64,000 bases of DNA, from assembly GCA_014444615.1 (NCBI GenBank), contig PVXE01000012.1, positions 1 through 64,000 on the forward strand. The letters are read 5' to 3'. Positions 19,551 to 28,903 of this stretch are shown piece after piece. This stretch comes from Tagaea sp. CACIAM 22H2 (GTDB lineage: Bacteria; Pseudomonadota; Alphaproteobacteria; CACIAM-22H2). The number at the start of each line of letters is the position of its first letter. Within the stretch, counting starts at the first letter, position 1. Position numbers and translations under genes: made by a program. Under the pieces are notes generated by a model, which was not told the origin of the DNA, did no database searches, and saw only the letters and a program-made list of their open reading frames with translations.

Positions 19551-20432
19551 TCATGCCGCCGGGCGCAGGCCCAGAATATGGCAGATCGAATAGGCGAGAT
19601 CGGCGCGGTTCAGCGTGTAGAAGTGGAACGCGTCCACGCCGTGCTCCTGCAAGCGGCGGCATTGTTCGGCCGCGACCATCGCGGCGACCAGGCGGCGCGT
19701 ATCGGGATCGCCGTCGAGCCCCTCGAACAAATGCGCGAGCCAATCCGGCACCGACGCGCCGCACATTTTCGAAAACTTCACGACCTGCGCGAAATTCGTG
19801 ACCGGCAGAATGCCCGGCACGATTTCCGCCGCGATCCCGCGCGCGGCAACCTTGTCGCGATAGCGCAGATAGACGTCGACATCGAAGAAGTATTGCGTGA
19901 TGGCGCGCGTCGCACCCGCATCGAGCTTCGCCTTCAGGAAGTCGATATCCTTCTCCGGGTCCGGCGAGTCCGGATGCTTCTCCGGATACGCGCCGACCGA
20001 GATTTCGAAATCGCCGAGCTTGCGAATGCCCGCGATCAGATCGTTGGCATAGGCGTAGCCGCCCGGATGCGGCGCGTATTTCGTGGTACCCGCCGGCGGG
20101 TCACCTCGAAGAGCCACAATATGCCGCACGCCCGCGTCCCAATAACCGCGCACGACGTCGTCGATCTCCGCGCGCGTCGCGGCGACGCAAGTGAGATGCG
20201 CTGCCGGCTTCAACTTGGTTTCCTGCACCAGGCGTTTGACGGTCGCGTGCGTGCGCTCGCGCGTCGTACCGCCAGCCCCGTAGGTGACCGACACGAAGCG
20301 CGGCGCCAAGGGGGCAAGGCGCTCGACCGAAGCCCACAGCGTCTTTTCCATCTCCTCGTTCTTCGGCGGGAAGAACTCGAAGGAGATTTTCAACGGATGG
20401 GCGGGGGCGGACCCGAACAGACGCGGCGACAT
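19551..20432 (-). CDS. metF: 5,10-methylenetetrahydrofolate reductase
   Basis: A 293-residue FAD-dependent TIM-barrel enzyme that reduces methylene-THF to methyl-THF, the methyl donor for the adjacent split MetH. Signatures are ISFEFFPPKNEEME near the start (catalytic Glu), VSVTYGAGGTTRERT and ALRGDPP. The reading frame extends another 125 codons upstream, but that part is a shadow of the regulator gene; ATG 20432 carries GAGGA seven bases before it. It starts 10 bases after the regulator stop. Confidence 0.95.
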   Translation of the reverse strand: MSPRLFGSAPAHPLKISFEFFPPKNEEMEKTLWASVERLAPLAPRFVSVTYGAGGTTRERTHATVKRLVQETKLKPAAHLTCVAATRAEIDDVVRGYWDAGVRHIVALRGDPPAGTTKYAPHPGGYAYANDLIAGIRKLGDFEISVGAYPEKHPDSPDPEKDIDFLKAKLDAGATRAITQYFFDVDVYLRYRDKVAARGIAAEIVPGILPVTNFAQVVKFSKMCGASVPDWLAHLFEGLDGDPDTRRLVAAMVAAEQCRRLQEHGVDAFHFYTLNRADLAYSICHILGLRPAA

Positions 20433-20442
20433 GGGGGGTTCC

Positions 20443-21390
20443 TCAGGAAAGGGGCCGGTCGGCGGCCCAGAGACAAACGGTGAGCGGATGGCCCGGCAAA
20501 GCGACGGGATCGGCGGGAACGAGACCGGCGGCCGAAAGCCAAGCGCGCATTTCGGAATCGGCGAAGCCAAGGCGGCGATGGGCGTGGCGGGCGCGCAGCT
20601 CGTCCTGCGCATGCGGCGCGAAATCGACCACGACGATGCGCCCGCCGGGGGCGAGCACGCGCGCGGCTTCCGCCAGCACGGCGGCGGGATCGTCGGCGAA
20701 ATGCAGAACCTGATGGATGACGATCGCGCCGAAGGTCGGTTCGTCCCACGGCAGGCGATACATGTCGCCTTGGCGAACATAGGAATTCGGCAAATTCGCT
20801 TCGGCAAGATTGGCGCGCGCGACGCGCAACATATCGACCGAGGAATCGATGCCGATGCCCTTCACGCCGTGACGGCCGAAAAGTTCCAGCACGCGGCCGG
20901 TTCCCGTGCCGATATCCAGCAACTCGCCCGCAATCGTCGCGGGCGGCAACAATGCCAGCAGCCGCTTTTCGACTTCCGCGTCGTCGACATGCAACGAGCG
21001 GATTTCGTCCCAGCGTTCGGCATTCGCCGCGAAATAGTCCGCCGCGCGCGCGGCACGCGCGGCGCGCACCGCGATCAAGCCGTCGCGATCGCGGGACAGC
21101 TGCGGGTCGGCCTTGGGGATCAGGTCGGCGATCTGGCGGACGAGGCCGTTGGCCTTGCCGCCCTCGGCCAGTCGATAGAAAACCCAGCCGCCCTCCGGCA
21201 AACGGTCCAGCAGCCCGGCATCGCACAGAAGTTTCAGGTGCCGTGACACGCGCGGCTGGCTTTGGCCCAGAATCTGGACCAATTCGCTGACGGTCAGCTC
21301 GCCTTCGGCGCACAACGCCATCAGCCGCAGCCGAGTTGGCTCGGCGGCGGCGCGCAATCCTTCAAGAACGGTATCTAATGACCGTGCCAT
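20443..21390 (-). CDS. ArsR-type regulator fused to SAM-dependent methyltransferase domain
   Basis: A 315-residue fusion. Residues 1-95 are a winged-helix ArsR domain (LRLMALCAEGELTVSELVQI, SQPRVSRHLKLL) without an obvious metal-binding cysteine motif. Residues about 130-300 are a class I methyltransferase (LLDIGTGTGRVLELF, IDSSVDML). Such fusions commonly lead metF-metH operons in alphaproteobacteria; sensing SAM or S-adenosylhomocysteine is a reasonable inference. AAGGA lies seven bases before the ATG. The inverted repeat just upstream is its probable operator. Confidence 0.88.
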   Translation of the reverse strand: MARSLDTVLEGLRAAAEPTRLRLMALCAEGELTVSELVQILGQSQPRVSRHLKLLCDAGLLDRLPEGGWVFYRLAEGGKANGLVRQIADLIPKADPQLSRDRDGLIAVRAARAARAADYFAANAERWDEIRSLHVDDAEVEKRLLALLPPATIAGELLDIGTGTGRVLELFGRHGVKGIGIDSSVDMLRVARANLAEANLPNSYVRQGDMYRLPWDEPTFGAIVIHQVLHFADDPAAVLAEAARVLAPGGRIVVVDFAPHAQDELRARHAHRRLGFADSEMRAWLSAAGLVPADPVALPGHPLTVCLWAADRPLS

Positions 21391-21408
21391 ACCGATATCC
21401 TTATAAAG

Positions 21409-21432
21409 GTATCTTTATATCTTTCAAGATAC
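21409..21432. promoter_or_regulatory. Probable operator of the arsR-metF-metH operon
   Basis: A 24-bp AT-rich inverted repeat with perfect 7-base arms GTATCTT (21409-21415) and AAGATAC (21426-21432), standing out from GC-rich surroundings, 19 to 42 bases upstream of the regulator start. It also contains the tandem TATCTTTA/TATCTTTC. ArsR-family proteins typically bind such palindromes, so autoregulation is inferred. Confidence 0.65.
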
Positions 21433-21724
21433 ATTTTATTCCCTAGCCGTTAAATACGATGTGAAACTGTGACCAAGCCGCAACATCGCGACGACGTTCA
21501 TAACTCGACACATCCGTTGCCTACCCTCCCAGAAGGCCATGTGATAGCTAATTGGGTGAGTTAAGGAATCGGGGCGCCCGCTCCTTCACGCGATGTTCGT
21601 TGCCAATCGGGCTTCGGTCGAAGCCGATAAAGCAGCGGGCAGCGGCGAACGTGTATTTGGTTTCCGGGCCGCGCGCGAAACGCCTTAGCAAGTGCGTAGA
21701 GTTCAGAAGGAACGAGTCGTCGAA
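21433..21724. other. Gene-free divergent region between metF operon and mlaA
   Basis: About 290 bases without a credible gene. It must hold the promoters of the arsR-metF operon and of mlaA. I looked for a SAM riboswitch-like structure in the leader of the metF operon and saw none. AAGGA near 21707 is the likely ribosome site for mlaA, though spaced unusually far from its ATG. Confidence 0.5.
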
Positions 21725-22549
21725 ATGTCCTGCACGCTCCCCCGCTTCGCCCGGCAAGTCGCGTTGTCGGCCGCCATCATCGGCACGTTGTCGACCGCGG
21801 CGCTGGCCGAGGACACGCTTGCACCGCGCCAGCAAGCGCAGCAATCGACGGACATCAACGACCCCTTTGAATACGTCAATCGCGGCATCTTCGAGGTCAA
21901 CATCTTCCTCGACGAAATCGCCCTGAAGCCGTTGGCCGCTTGGTACGGCGTGCTGCCCGATCGCGCGCGCGAAGGCACGCACAACTTCCTCGCCAATCTG
22001 AAGACCCCGTGGGTCGCCGTGAACGACGCCGCGCAAGGCGAAGGCCAGCGTTTCGGCACGTCGCTCGCGCGCTTCTTCATCAACACGCTGCTCGGCTTCT
22101 TCGGCACGTTCGATCCCGCCGCCCATATGGGCTTCCCCGCGCACGAGGAAGACGCGGGCCAGACCTTCGCGGTCTGGGGTGCGGGCGAAGGCCCCTACAT
22201 CATGCTGCCGGTCTTCGGCCCGTCGAACGTGCGCGATACGCTCGGCTTCGCGGTCGACTCGTTCCTCGATCCGGTGAATTTTGCGACCAGCCGCTCCGAC
22301 AAGCTCGACTGGGTGCCTTATGCGCGCGGTGCTGCTTCCGGCATCGATGCGCGTCAGCGCAACTGGCAGACGCTCGAGGATCTGAAGCGCAACTCGACCG
22401 ACTATTACGCGACGATCCGGCGCGTCTACACGGATCGCCGCCGCGCCGCGATCCGCAACGATGCGGGCGGCGAAACGATGCCCCTGCCGCGCATGTCCGA
22501 CGCCGACGAAGCGCCGGCACGTTCGCGCGCCGACGCCTCGCGCCAGTAA
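21725..22549 (+). CDS. mlaA: MlaA/VacJ-family outer-membrane phospholipid transport protein
   Basis: A 274-residue VacJ-family protein: NDPFEYVNRGIFEVNIFLDE (about 39-58), RFFINTLLGFFGTFDPA and a VWGAGEGPYIMLPVFGPSNV block, all hallmark MlaA motifs. MlaA removes misplaced phospholipids from the outer leaflet and hands them to MlaC, encoded next. The N-terminus is a signal peptide ending ALA-ED with no lipobox cysteine (the only early Cys is residue 3), so it may not be a lipoprotein. ATG 21725 is chosen for the signal peptide; a GTG at 21692 is in frame. Confidence 0.88.
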   Translation: MSCTLPRFARQVALSAAIIGTLSTAALAEDTLAPRQQAQQSTDINDPFEYVNRGIFEVNIFLDEIALKPLAAWYGVLPDRAREGTHNFLANLKTPWVAVNDAAQGEGQRFGTSLARFFINTLLGFFGTFDPAAHMGFPAHEEDAGQTFAVWGAGEGPYIMLPVFGPSNVRDTLGFAVDSFLDPVNFATSRSDKLDWVPYARGAASGIDARQRNWQTLEDLKRNSTDYYATIRRVYTDRRRAAIRNDAGGETMPLPRMSDADEAPARSRADASRQ

Positions 22550-22575
22550 CGCGCGGACGCGGACGGAAGCTCGAG

Positions 22576-23199
22576 ATGGACCGCCGGCATTTCCTCTCCG
22601 CCGCGGCAGTTTTTTGCGCGCTGCCCGGCATGGCGCTGGCGCAGGCCGGCGGCAATCAGGTGCCGGCCGCCGCGCAATTCATCGAGAAGCTGGCCCAGCG
22701 CGCCATCGAAGGCCTGACCACGCGCGACATCGACACGAACGAGCGCACCAAGCGCTTCCGCACGCTGTTCACCGAAAGCTTCGACGTGCCGAAGATCGGC
22801 CGCTTCGCGCTGGGCAACGCTTGGCGCACCGCCAACGCGGCCGATCGTGAAGCCTATCTTTCGGCGTTCGAAGATTTCATCGTCGCGACCTATGCGACGC
22901 GCTTCGCCGATTACGGCGGCGAAACGATCCGCGTGATCGGTTCGCGCCCGCTCGAAGACGGCGAAGCCGCCGTCGGCACGCATTTCGTGCGCACGCAAGG
23001 CGAGCCGATCCGCGTCGATTGGCGCCTGGCGCCGGACGGCGGAAACTGGAAGATCATCGACGTGGTGATCGAGGGCGTGAGCATGGCGATCACGCAACGC
23101 GACGATTTCAACGCCACCGTCCAACGCAATGGCGGCCGCGTCGGCCCGCTGATCGAGCTGCTGCGCGAGAAGGTGAAGACGACGGCCGCGCGCGGCTGA
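22576..23199 (+). CDS. mlaC: MlaC/Ttg2D-family periplasmic phospholipid-binding protein
   Basis: A 207-residue protein with a twin-arginine-like signal (MDRRHFLSAAAVF, ending ALA) and a Tol_Tol_Ttg2 domain: FRTLFTESFDVPKIGRFALG, FEDFIVATYATRFADYGGE, NWKIIDVVIEGVSMAITQRDDF. MlaC ferries phospholipids between MlaA and the inner-membrane MlaFEDB complex. It follows mlaA by 26 bases. The MlaFEDB genes are not in this window. A strong terminator follows. Confidence 0.9.
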   Translation: MDRRHFLSAAAVFCALPGMALAQAGGNQVPAAAQFIEKLAQRAIEGLTTRDIDTNERTKRFRTLFTESFDVPKIGRFALGNAWRTANAADREAYLSAFEDFIVATYATRFADYGGETIRVIGSRPLEDGEAAVGTHFVRTQGEPIRVDWRLAPDGGNWKIIDVVIEGVSMAITQRDDFNATVQRNGGRVGPLIELLREKVKTTAARG

Positions 23200-23221
23200 T
23201 CGCCCGCCGATCCGGCAACGA

Positions 23222-23249
23222 AAAACGGCGCCCTTGCGGGCGCCGTTTT
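23222..23249. terminator. Bidirectional rho-independent terminator
   Basis: A perfect 12-bp stem, AAAACGGCGCCC (23222-23233) and GGGCGCCGTTTT (23238-23249), with a TTGC loop. A and T tracts lie on both sides, so it can end mlaC and the convergent ettA. Confidence 0.9.
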
Positions 23250-23272
23250 CGTTTGCGCGCGCGGCTTGGCGC

Positions 23273-24955
<1,683 letters not shown>

Positions 24956-25048
24956 GCGGGGGCGGTCCTTCGGAAATGAATGCGAGATCGGGCCGCCGGA
25001 ATAGCACGGCGGCGGCGGCGGGCGGAAGGCCCGGTTTCGGCGCGAAAA

Positions 25049-26242
25049 CTAGGTCCGGGCGGCCAGAACGGCCCGCTTTTCGGCCTCGTCCTGGAAACGC
25101 GCCAAACTGTCCTCGATCTCCTTGCGGGGAATCTCCCGCACGATGAAGACGAATTTGGACCGGCGGTCTTCGTCGGGCCAGCGGGGGACGCGCGCCGGCG
25201 GGTGGAAAAGATGTTGGACACCGTGCACGGCGATGGGCGTGTCCTCGCCTGCGACGTTGACGATACCTTTCATCCGCAGCAGATCGGGGCCCCGGCTTTG
25301 GGCGAGCGAGCCCAGCCAGCCCGCGACCACATCCCATTCCATCGGCTTGTCGATGACGATGCAATAGGCGCGGATGCGGTCGTCGTGGCGGTTCACGTCG
25401 TCGTGATGGTGGTGACCGTGATCATGCCCGTGGTGGTCATGATCGTGCCCATGGTCGTGATCATGGTGATGGTCGTGATCATGCGCGTGATGGTGGTGAT
25501 GGTCACCATGGCTGTGGCCATGGGCATAGGCTTCTTCGTTCAGCCAGCGGCGCACATCGGCCGATTTGGTTTCGGGATTGTAGAGCCCGGCTTCGAGGAT
25601 CAGCGACGGATCGATATCGCCGTGGCTCACCTCGAACAACGGCGCGCCGGGATTGATGTCGTGCAGACGCGCGCGCAATTGCATCAGCTCGCGCGGCTTG
25701 GCGAGATCGACCTTGGTGATCAGCAAACGATCGGCGACCGCGGCTTGCTTAACGCTTTCCTTTTCCTTGTCGAGCTGATCCATCGCGTTGACCGCGTCGA
25801 CCGTCGTCACCACGCCGTCGAGGCGGTAGTAAGCGGCGAGGACGGGATCGTCCATCAGCGTGTGCAGGATGGGTGCAGGATCGGCCAAGCCGGTCGTTTC
25901 GATGACGACGCGCTTGAAATCGGGGATCTGCTTGCGCACGCGCTTGAGATACAGGTCGCGCAACGCGACCTCCAGATCGCCGCGCACCGTGCAGCACAGA
26001 CAGCCCGCGTTCATTTTCACGAACTGGGTCTGCTGGCCGGGATCGACATGTTCCAGCAACTCGCCCTGAACCAGCAGATCGTCGAGCCCGATTTCCCCGA
26101 ACTCGTTGATGATTACCGCCGTATCGGCCATGCCGGGATGGCGCAGCAGCTTGGTCAGCAGCGTGGTCTTACCGCTGCCCAGAAAGCCGGTGAGCACGGA
26201 GATCGGAAGCGGGGTCCAGGTTTTGGCGTCGGTGTCGGTCAT
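25049..26242 (-). CDS. CobW/COG0523 GTPase with histidine-rich metal-binding linker
   Basis: A 397-residue G3E GTPase. Walker A is TGFLGSGKTTLL, the metal site is GCLCCTVRGDL (CxCC) and switch II is VIETTGLADPAPI. Between the GTPase and CobW C-terminal domains (about residues 239-282) is a run of roughly 25 His in about 43 residues alternating with Asp and Gly. COG0523 proteins insert or deliver zinc or cobalt; the His-rich tract suggests storage or buffering of zinc, nickel or cobalt, but which metal cannot be told. A small palindrome lies just upstream of the start. Confidence 0.88.
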   Translation of the reverse strand: MTDTDAKTWTPLPISVLTGFLGSGKTTLLTKLLRHPGMADTAVIINEFGEIGLDDLLVQGELLEHVDPGQQTQFVKMNAGCLCCTVRGDLEVALRDLYLKRVRKQIPDFKRVVIETTGLADPAPILHTLMDDPVLAAYYRLDGVVTTVDAVNAMDQLDKEKESVKQAAVADRLLITKVDLAKPRELMQLRARLHDINPGAPLFEVSHGDIDPSLILEAGLYNPETKSADVRRWLNEEAYAHGHSHGDHHHHHAHDHDHHHDHDHGHDHDHHGHDHGHHHHDDVNRHDDRIRAYCIVIDKPMEWDVVAGWLGSLAQSRGPDLLRMKGIVNVAGEDTPIAVHGVQHLFHPPARVPRWPDEDRRSKFVFIVREIPRKEIEDSLARFQDEAEKRAVLAART

Positions 26243-26248
26243 GCCGGT

Positions 26249-26259
26249 GATATAATATC
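26249..26259. promoter_or_regulatory. AT-rich palindrome between cobW and the exonuclease gene
   Basis: The sequence GATATAATATC is a perfect 5+1+5 inverted repeat in the 53-base divergent gap, containing a perfect TATAAT (26251-26256) for the plus-strand gene. It may be a shared -10 element or an operator; a Zur-type site is possible but the match is too short to claim. Confidence 0.4.
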
Positions 26260-26295
26260 TCGTGCGGCATCCCGCCAGGGCCTATCCTGATCGAA

Positions 26296-27252
26296 ATGAA
26301 AACGCGCGACCGCCCGCCTCTTGCCGGAATAGTCGCCGCCGCTGTCGGCGGGCTCGTGGCGTTCGCACTGCTTTATTGGGCGGCGTCACGCGGGCCCGAC
26401 GGGGCGGGAATGCTCGGGATCGGGATCGCGGCCCTCGCCGGTATCGGCACGGCTTTGGCGCTAACGAATGTCCTGCTGGGGCGAACGGTCGTCGGGCCCA
26501 TGCGCGCCGCCCTCGCCGCGCGGGAGATGGAAATCGCCCGATTGACCGCGAACACCCCGCCGCCGATCCCGCGTGCGCCCCGCCCCGAATTTTTCGACCC
26601 GGAGCTCGCCCGGTTGACGCCCGCCGGCGGTGCGGAAGGCAAGCGCAAACTCGCCGCCCTCACTTTCGTGGTGTTCGATCTGGAGACGACGGGCCTCGAC
26701 ACCAAGAACGACCGGATCGTGTCGATCGGCGCCGTGCGGACGCGCGGGCCCGAATGCTTGGACGGGCAGTGTTTCGCCACGCTGGTCGATCCCGGCCGTC
26801 CGATCCCGAAGGCCAATACGGCGATCCATGGGATCGACGACGCGGCCGTCGCGGGCGCGCCCGACGCAGGCGCGGCGGCGAAGCTGTTCGCCGGCTTCGC
26901 CCGCGAATCCGTGCTGGTCGCGCACAACGCGGCGTTCGACCTCGCCTTCCTGAAACGCGCGGGCGGCGAGGCGGGGATCGAATTCGATCATCCCCCGTTC
27001 GACACGCTGCTGATCGCGCGCCATCTGTTCCCCGACCTTGCCGATCACAGCCTGGACGGGCTTGCCGCGCTGCTGCGGATCGAGATCGGCCGGCGCCATT
27101 CGGCGCTGGACGACGCGCACGCCACCGCGCGCGTCTTCGCGCGGCTGCTGGAAGTGTGTGCGCTGCGCGGCATCGACGATTACGACGAGCTGGTGGAAGC
27201 GTCGAACATGGCGCTGGAACTGCGCCGCGCGGCTAAATCAATCGCCCGGTGA
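26296..27252 (+). CDS. Membrane-anchored DnaQ-like 3'-5' exonuclease
   Basis: A 318-residue protein. Two membrane segments (about residues 10-30 and 38-62) precede a DEDDh exonuclease domain: Exo I VVFDLETTGLD, Exo II LVAHNAAFDLAFL, Exo III HSALDDAHATARVF with the catalytic His. Cytoplasmic degradation of nucleic acid at the membrane is inferred. The 3' end overlaps the convergent CBS/DUF294 gene by 20 bases. Exonuclease and DUF294 genes are often neighbours in related bacteria, which suggests a joint role not yet clear. Confidence 0.82.
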   Translation: MKTRDRPPLAGIVAAAVGGLVAFALLYWAASRGPDGAGMLGIGIAALAGIGTALALTNVLLGRTVVGPMRAALAAREMEIARLTANTPPPIPRAPRPEFFDPELARLTPAGGAEGKRKLAALTFVVFDLETTGLDTKNDRIVSIGAVRTRGPECLDGQCFATLVDPGRPIPKANTAIHGIDDAAVAGAPDAGAAAKLFAGFARESVLVAHNAAFDLAFLKRAGGEAGIEFDHPPFDTLLIARHLFPDLADHSLDGLAALLRIEIGRRHSALDDAHATARVFARLLEVCALRGIDDYDELVEASNMALELRRAAKSIAR

Positions 27253-28690
27253 ATTCGGCGCGCGTGCGCGCGGCGAAACGGTCGATCGCCTTCAACGCGC
27301 CGATCAGCCGCGCGCGTTTGCGTTTGTCCAGCTCGTCGGGCCGCACGTAATTGTCGGGCGCCTTGCCATTGTCGATATCGGTCAACTGACCGCGCAACAG
27401 CACGAACGTGACCGCGTCGAAGGCGTCGGCCAGCTCGCCGCCCTCGTCGTCCTTCACCACGCCCAGCGCGCGCAACGCGGTCAGCCGCTCGCGCGTGCCC
27501 GTCGCTTCCACGCCCTGCGCCAGCGCCCAGAACCGCGCGGAGGCGACCAGCGGCATCGTGCCGTGCAGCTTCAAATCGATCTCGCCCGCATGCTCGCCCG
27601 CCCCCGTGGTCTTAAGGCCGCCGAACAGCCCGATCGCCACGTCCAAACGCCGGTCGCCCGACAGCAGCGCATGCAGAAAGCCGCGGTCGCGCTTCAGCGT
27701 TTCGGCGACCATCGCACGCAATTCCAGCGCCGGGGCCGGATCGCCCCAGGCGGGTGCGAAATCGAAAAAGATATCGGCATAGAGCAGCGCCACGGGCGAA
27801 CGGCGGCGCAGCCATAGCGCGATCTGGTCGCGCCATTGCGTGCGCGTTTTGCGCCATAGCGGATTGGTCGCCATGACGTTGCCCTTGCATAGCTCGAACC
27901 CCGCCTTGTCGAGCGACGCGGTGAAACGCGTCGCGACGTCGACGAACCACGCGTCGATCGCGTTATGCGCGTCGTCGGGATAGTCGTCGATCAGGAAGCC
28001 GTTGTCCTGATCGGGCGACAGGAAGCTTTCGCCGCGCCCGCCCGAGCCCATGATCAGCAGCGTGAAGGGCACGGGCGGCGGTGCGCCCGCGCGCGCGATC
28101 GCGGCGTCGAGCAGATCGCGATGGATGTCGCGGTTGATCTCGCTGATCGCGCGTTGGATGTCGGGGGCGGGCAAACCGTCGTCGAGCAAGGCGCGCGCGA
28201 ACGCGGCCTGCGCGCGCTTGGCGGCGATGTGGTCGTCGAGCCCGTGGCCCAAACGGCCGAGCACGTCGAGTTCGGCCAAGAGACGCGCCGACACGGCGGC
28301 GAGCGCGTCGGCCCGGCCGATCACGCCCAGCGGCGCGCCCTGCGCATCGACCACGGGCACATGGCGGAAACCGCGCCGGCGCAGTGTCGCGACCACGCGA
28401 TAAAGCGGCTCGTCCGGCGGTGCCGTTTCGGGATTGGGCGTCATCGCCGTGGCGAGCGGCGTGGCCGGGTCCATTTTGAAGGCGATGCGCGTCACCGCGT
28501 CGCGCTCGGTCAGCAGGCCGACCAAGCGCCCCGCACCGTCCACCGCCAATGCGATCGACGATCCGCTTTCCGCCATCGCGCCGATCGCCGCGCGCACCGG
28601 TGCGCTCGCGGGCAGGATCGGCACGTCGCGCAGCGCGTCGCGCGCCGGGCGAAGGAAGAGATCGACGGCAATTGAGTAACGCGTCGTCAT
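27233..28690 (-). CDS. CBS-domain protein with DUF294 nucleotidyltransferase-like domain
   Basis: A 485-residue protein. Residues about 20-145 are a CBS pair (VDGAGRLVGLLTERDAVTRI; VVDAQGAPLGVIGRAD). A DUF294 nucleotidyltransferase-like domain follows (about 165-300), with GSGGRGESFLSPDQDNGFLI matching the GlnD-like G-S/G-x(8)-DxD pattern, then a DUF294 C-terminal domain. CBS pairs bind adenosyl nucleotides; the target of nucleotidyl transfer is unknown. Usual DUF294 proteins also carry a cyclic-nucleotide domain, absent here. Confidence 0.82.
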   Translation of the reverse strand: MTTRYSIAVDLFLRPARDALRDVPILPASAPVRAAIGAMAESGSSIALAVDGAGRLVGLLTERDAVTRIAFKMDPATPLATAMTPNPETAPPDEPLYRVVATLRRRGFRHVPVVDAQGAPLGVIGRADALAAVSARLLAELDVLGRLGHGLDDHIAAKRAQAAFARALLDDGLPAPDIQRAISEINRDIHRDLLDAAIARAGAPPPVPFTLLIMGSGGRGESFLSPDQDNGFLIDDYPDDAHNAIDAWFVDVATRFTASLDKAGFELCKGNVMATNPLWRKTRTQWRDQIALWLRRRSPVALLYADIFFDFAPAWGDPAPALELRAMVAETLKRDRGFLHALLSGDRRLDVAIGLFGGLKTTGAGEHAGEIDLKLHGTMPLVASARFWALAQGVEATGTRERLTALRALGVVKDDEGGELADAFDAVTFVLLRGQLTDIDNGKAPDNYVRPDELDKRKRARLIGALKAIDRFAARTRAEFTGRLI

Positions 28691-28740
28691 CGCCCGCTGT
28701 TCCGCATTCCAGAATTAAACGAGTTTCATTCGTATTTTTC

Positions 28741-28799
28741 TGTGTTTTACACAACGCCGCCGTATTACCTGTGTCACGGAAGGTAACATAGTGACGGCG
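28741..28799. promoter_or_regulatory. Two palindromes upstream of the MHS transporter gene
   Basis: TGTGT-TTT-ACACA (28741-28753) and a nested repeat: TTACCT (28765-28770) with AGGTAA (28781-28786), enclosed by CGCCGT (near 28757) and ACGGCG (near 28794). They lie in the 213-base gap between divergent genes and could be operators or a leader hairpin. Confidence 0.45.
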
Positions 28800-28903
28800 C
28801 AGCGCATTTTGGGTTCAGCCACAAAGCAAGGCAAGACCCCGGTTGTTCGTCGCGATCGGAAATCAAAGCGGCATCAAACAAGCTTTTGGGAGGGCTTTTG
28901 ACG

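Noticed and set aside
19551..20807. A 418-codon MetF with a 125-residue N-terminal extension
   Set aside because: The extension is the shadow of the ArsR-methyltransferase gene; ATG 20432 has a good ribosome site and the family N-terminus.
21391..21550. SAM or SAH riboswitch in the metF operon leader
   Set aside because: No characteristic stems or conserved cores found; the short leader and palindrome favour protein control.
25390..25530. Repetitive catgatcatggt-like DNA that looks like a satellite or CRISPR
   Set aside because: It simply encodes the His/Asp-rich linker of the CobW GTPase; no spacer-repeat pattern.
26249..26259. Definite Zur box
   Set aside because: Only 11 bp of palindrome, and it also reads as a plain TATAAT element; not enough for a named site.
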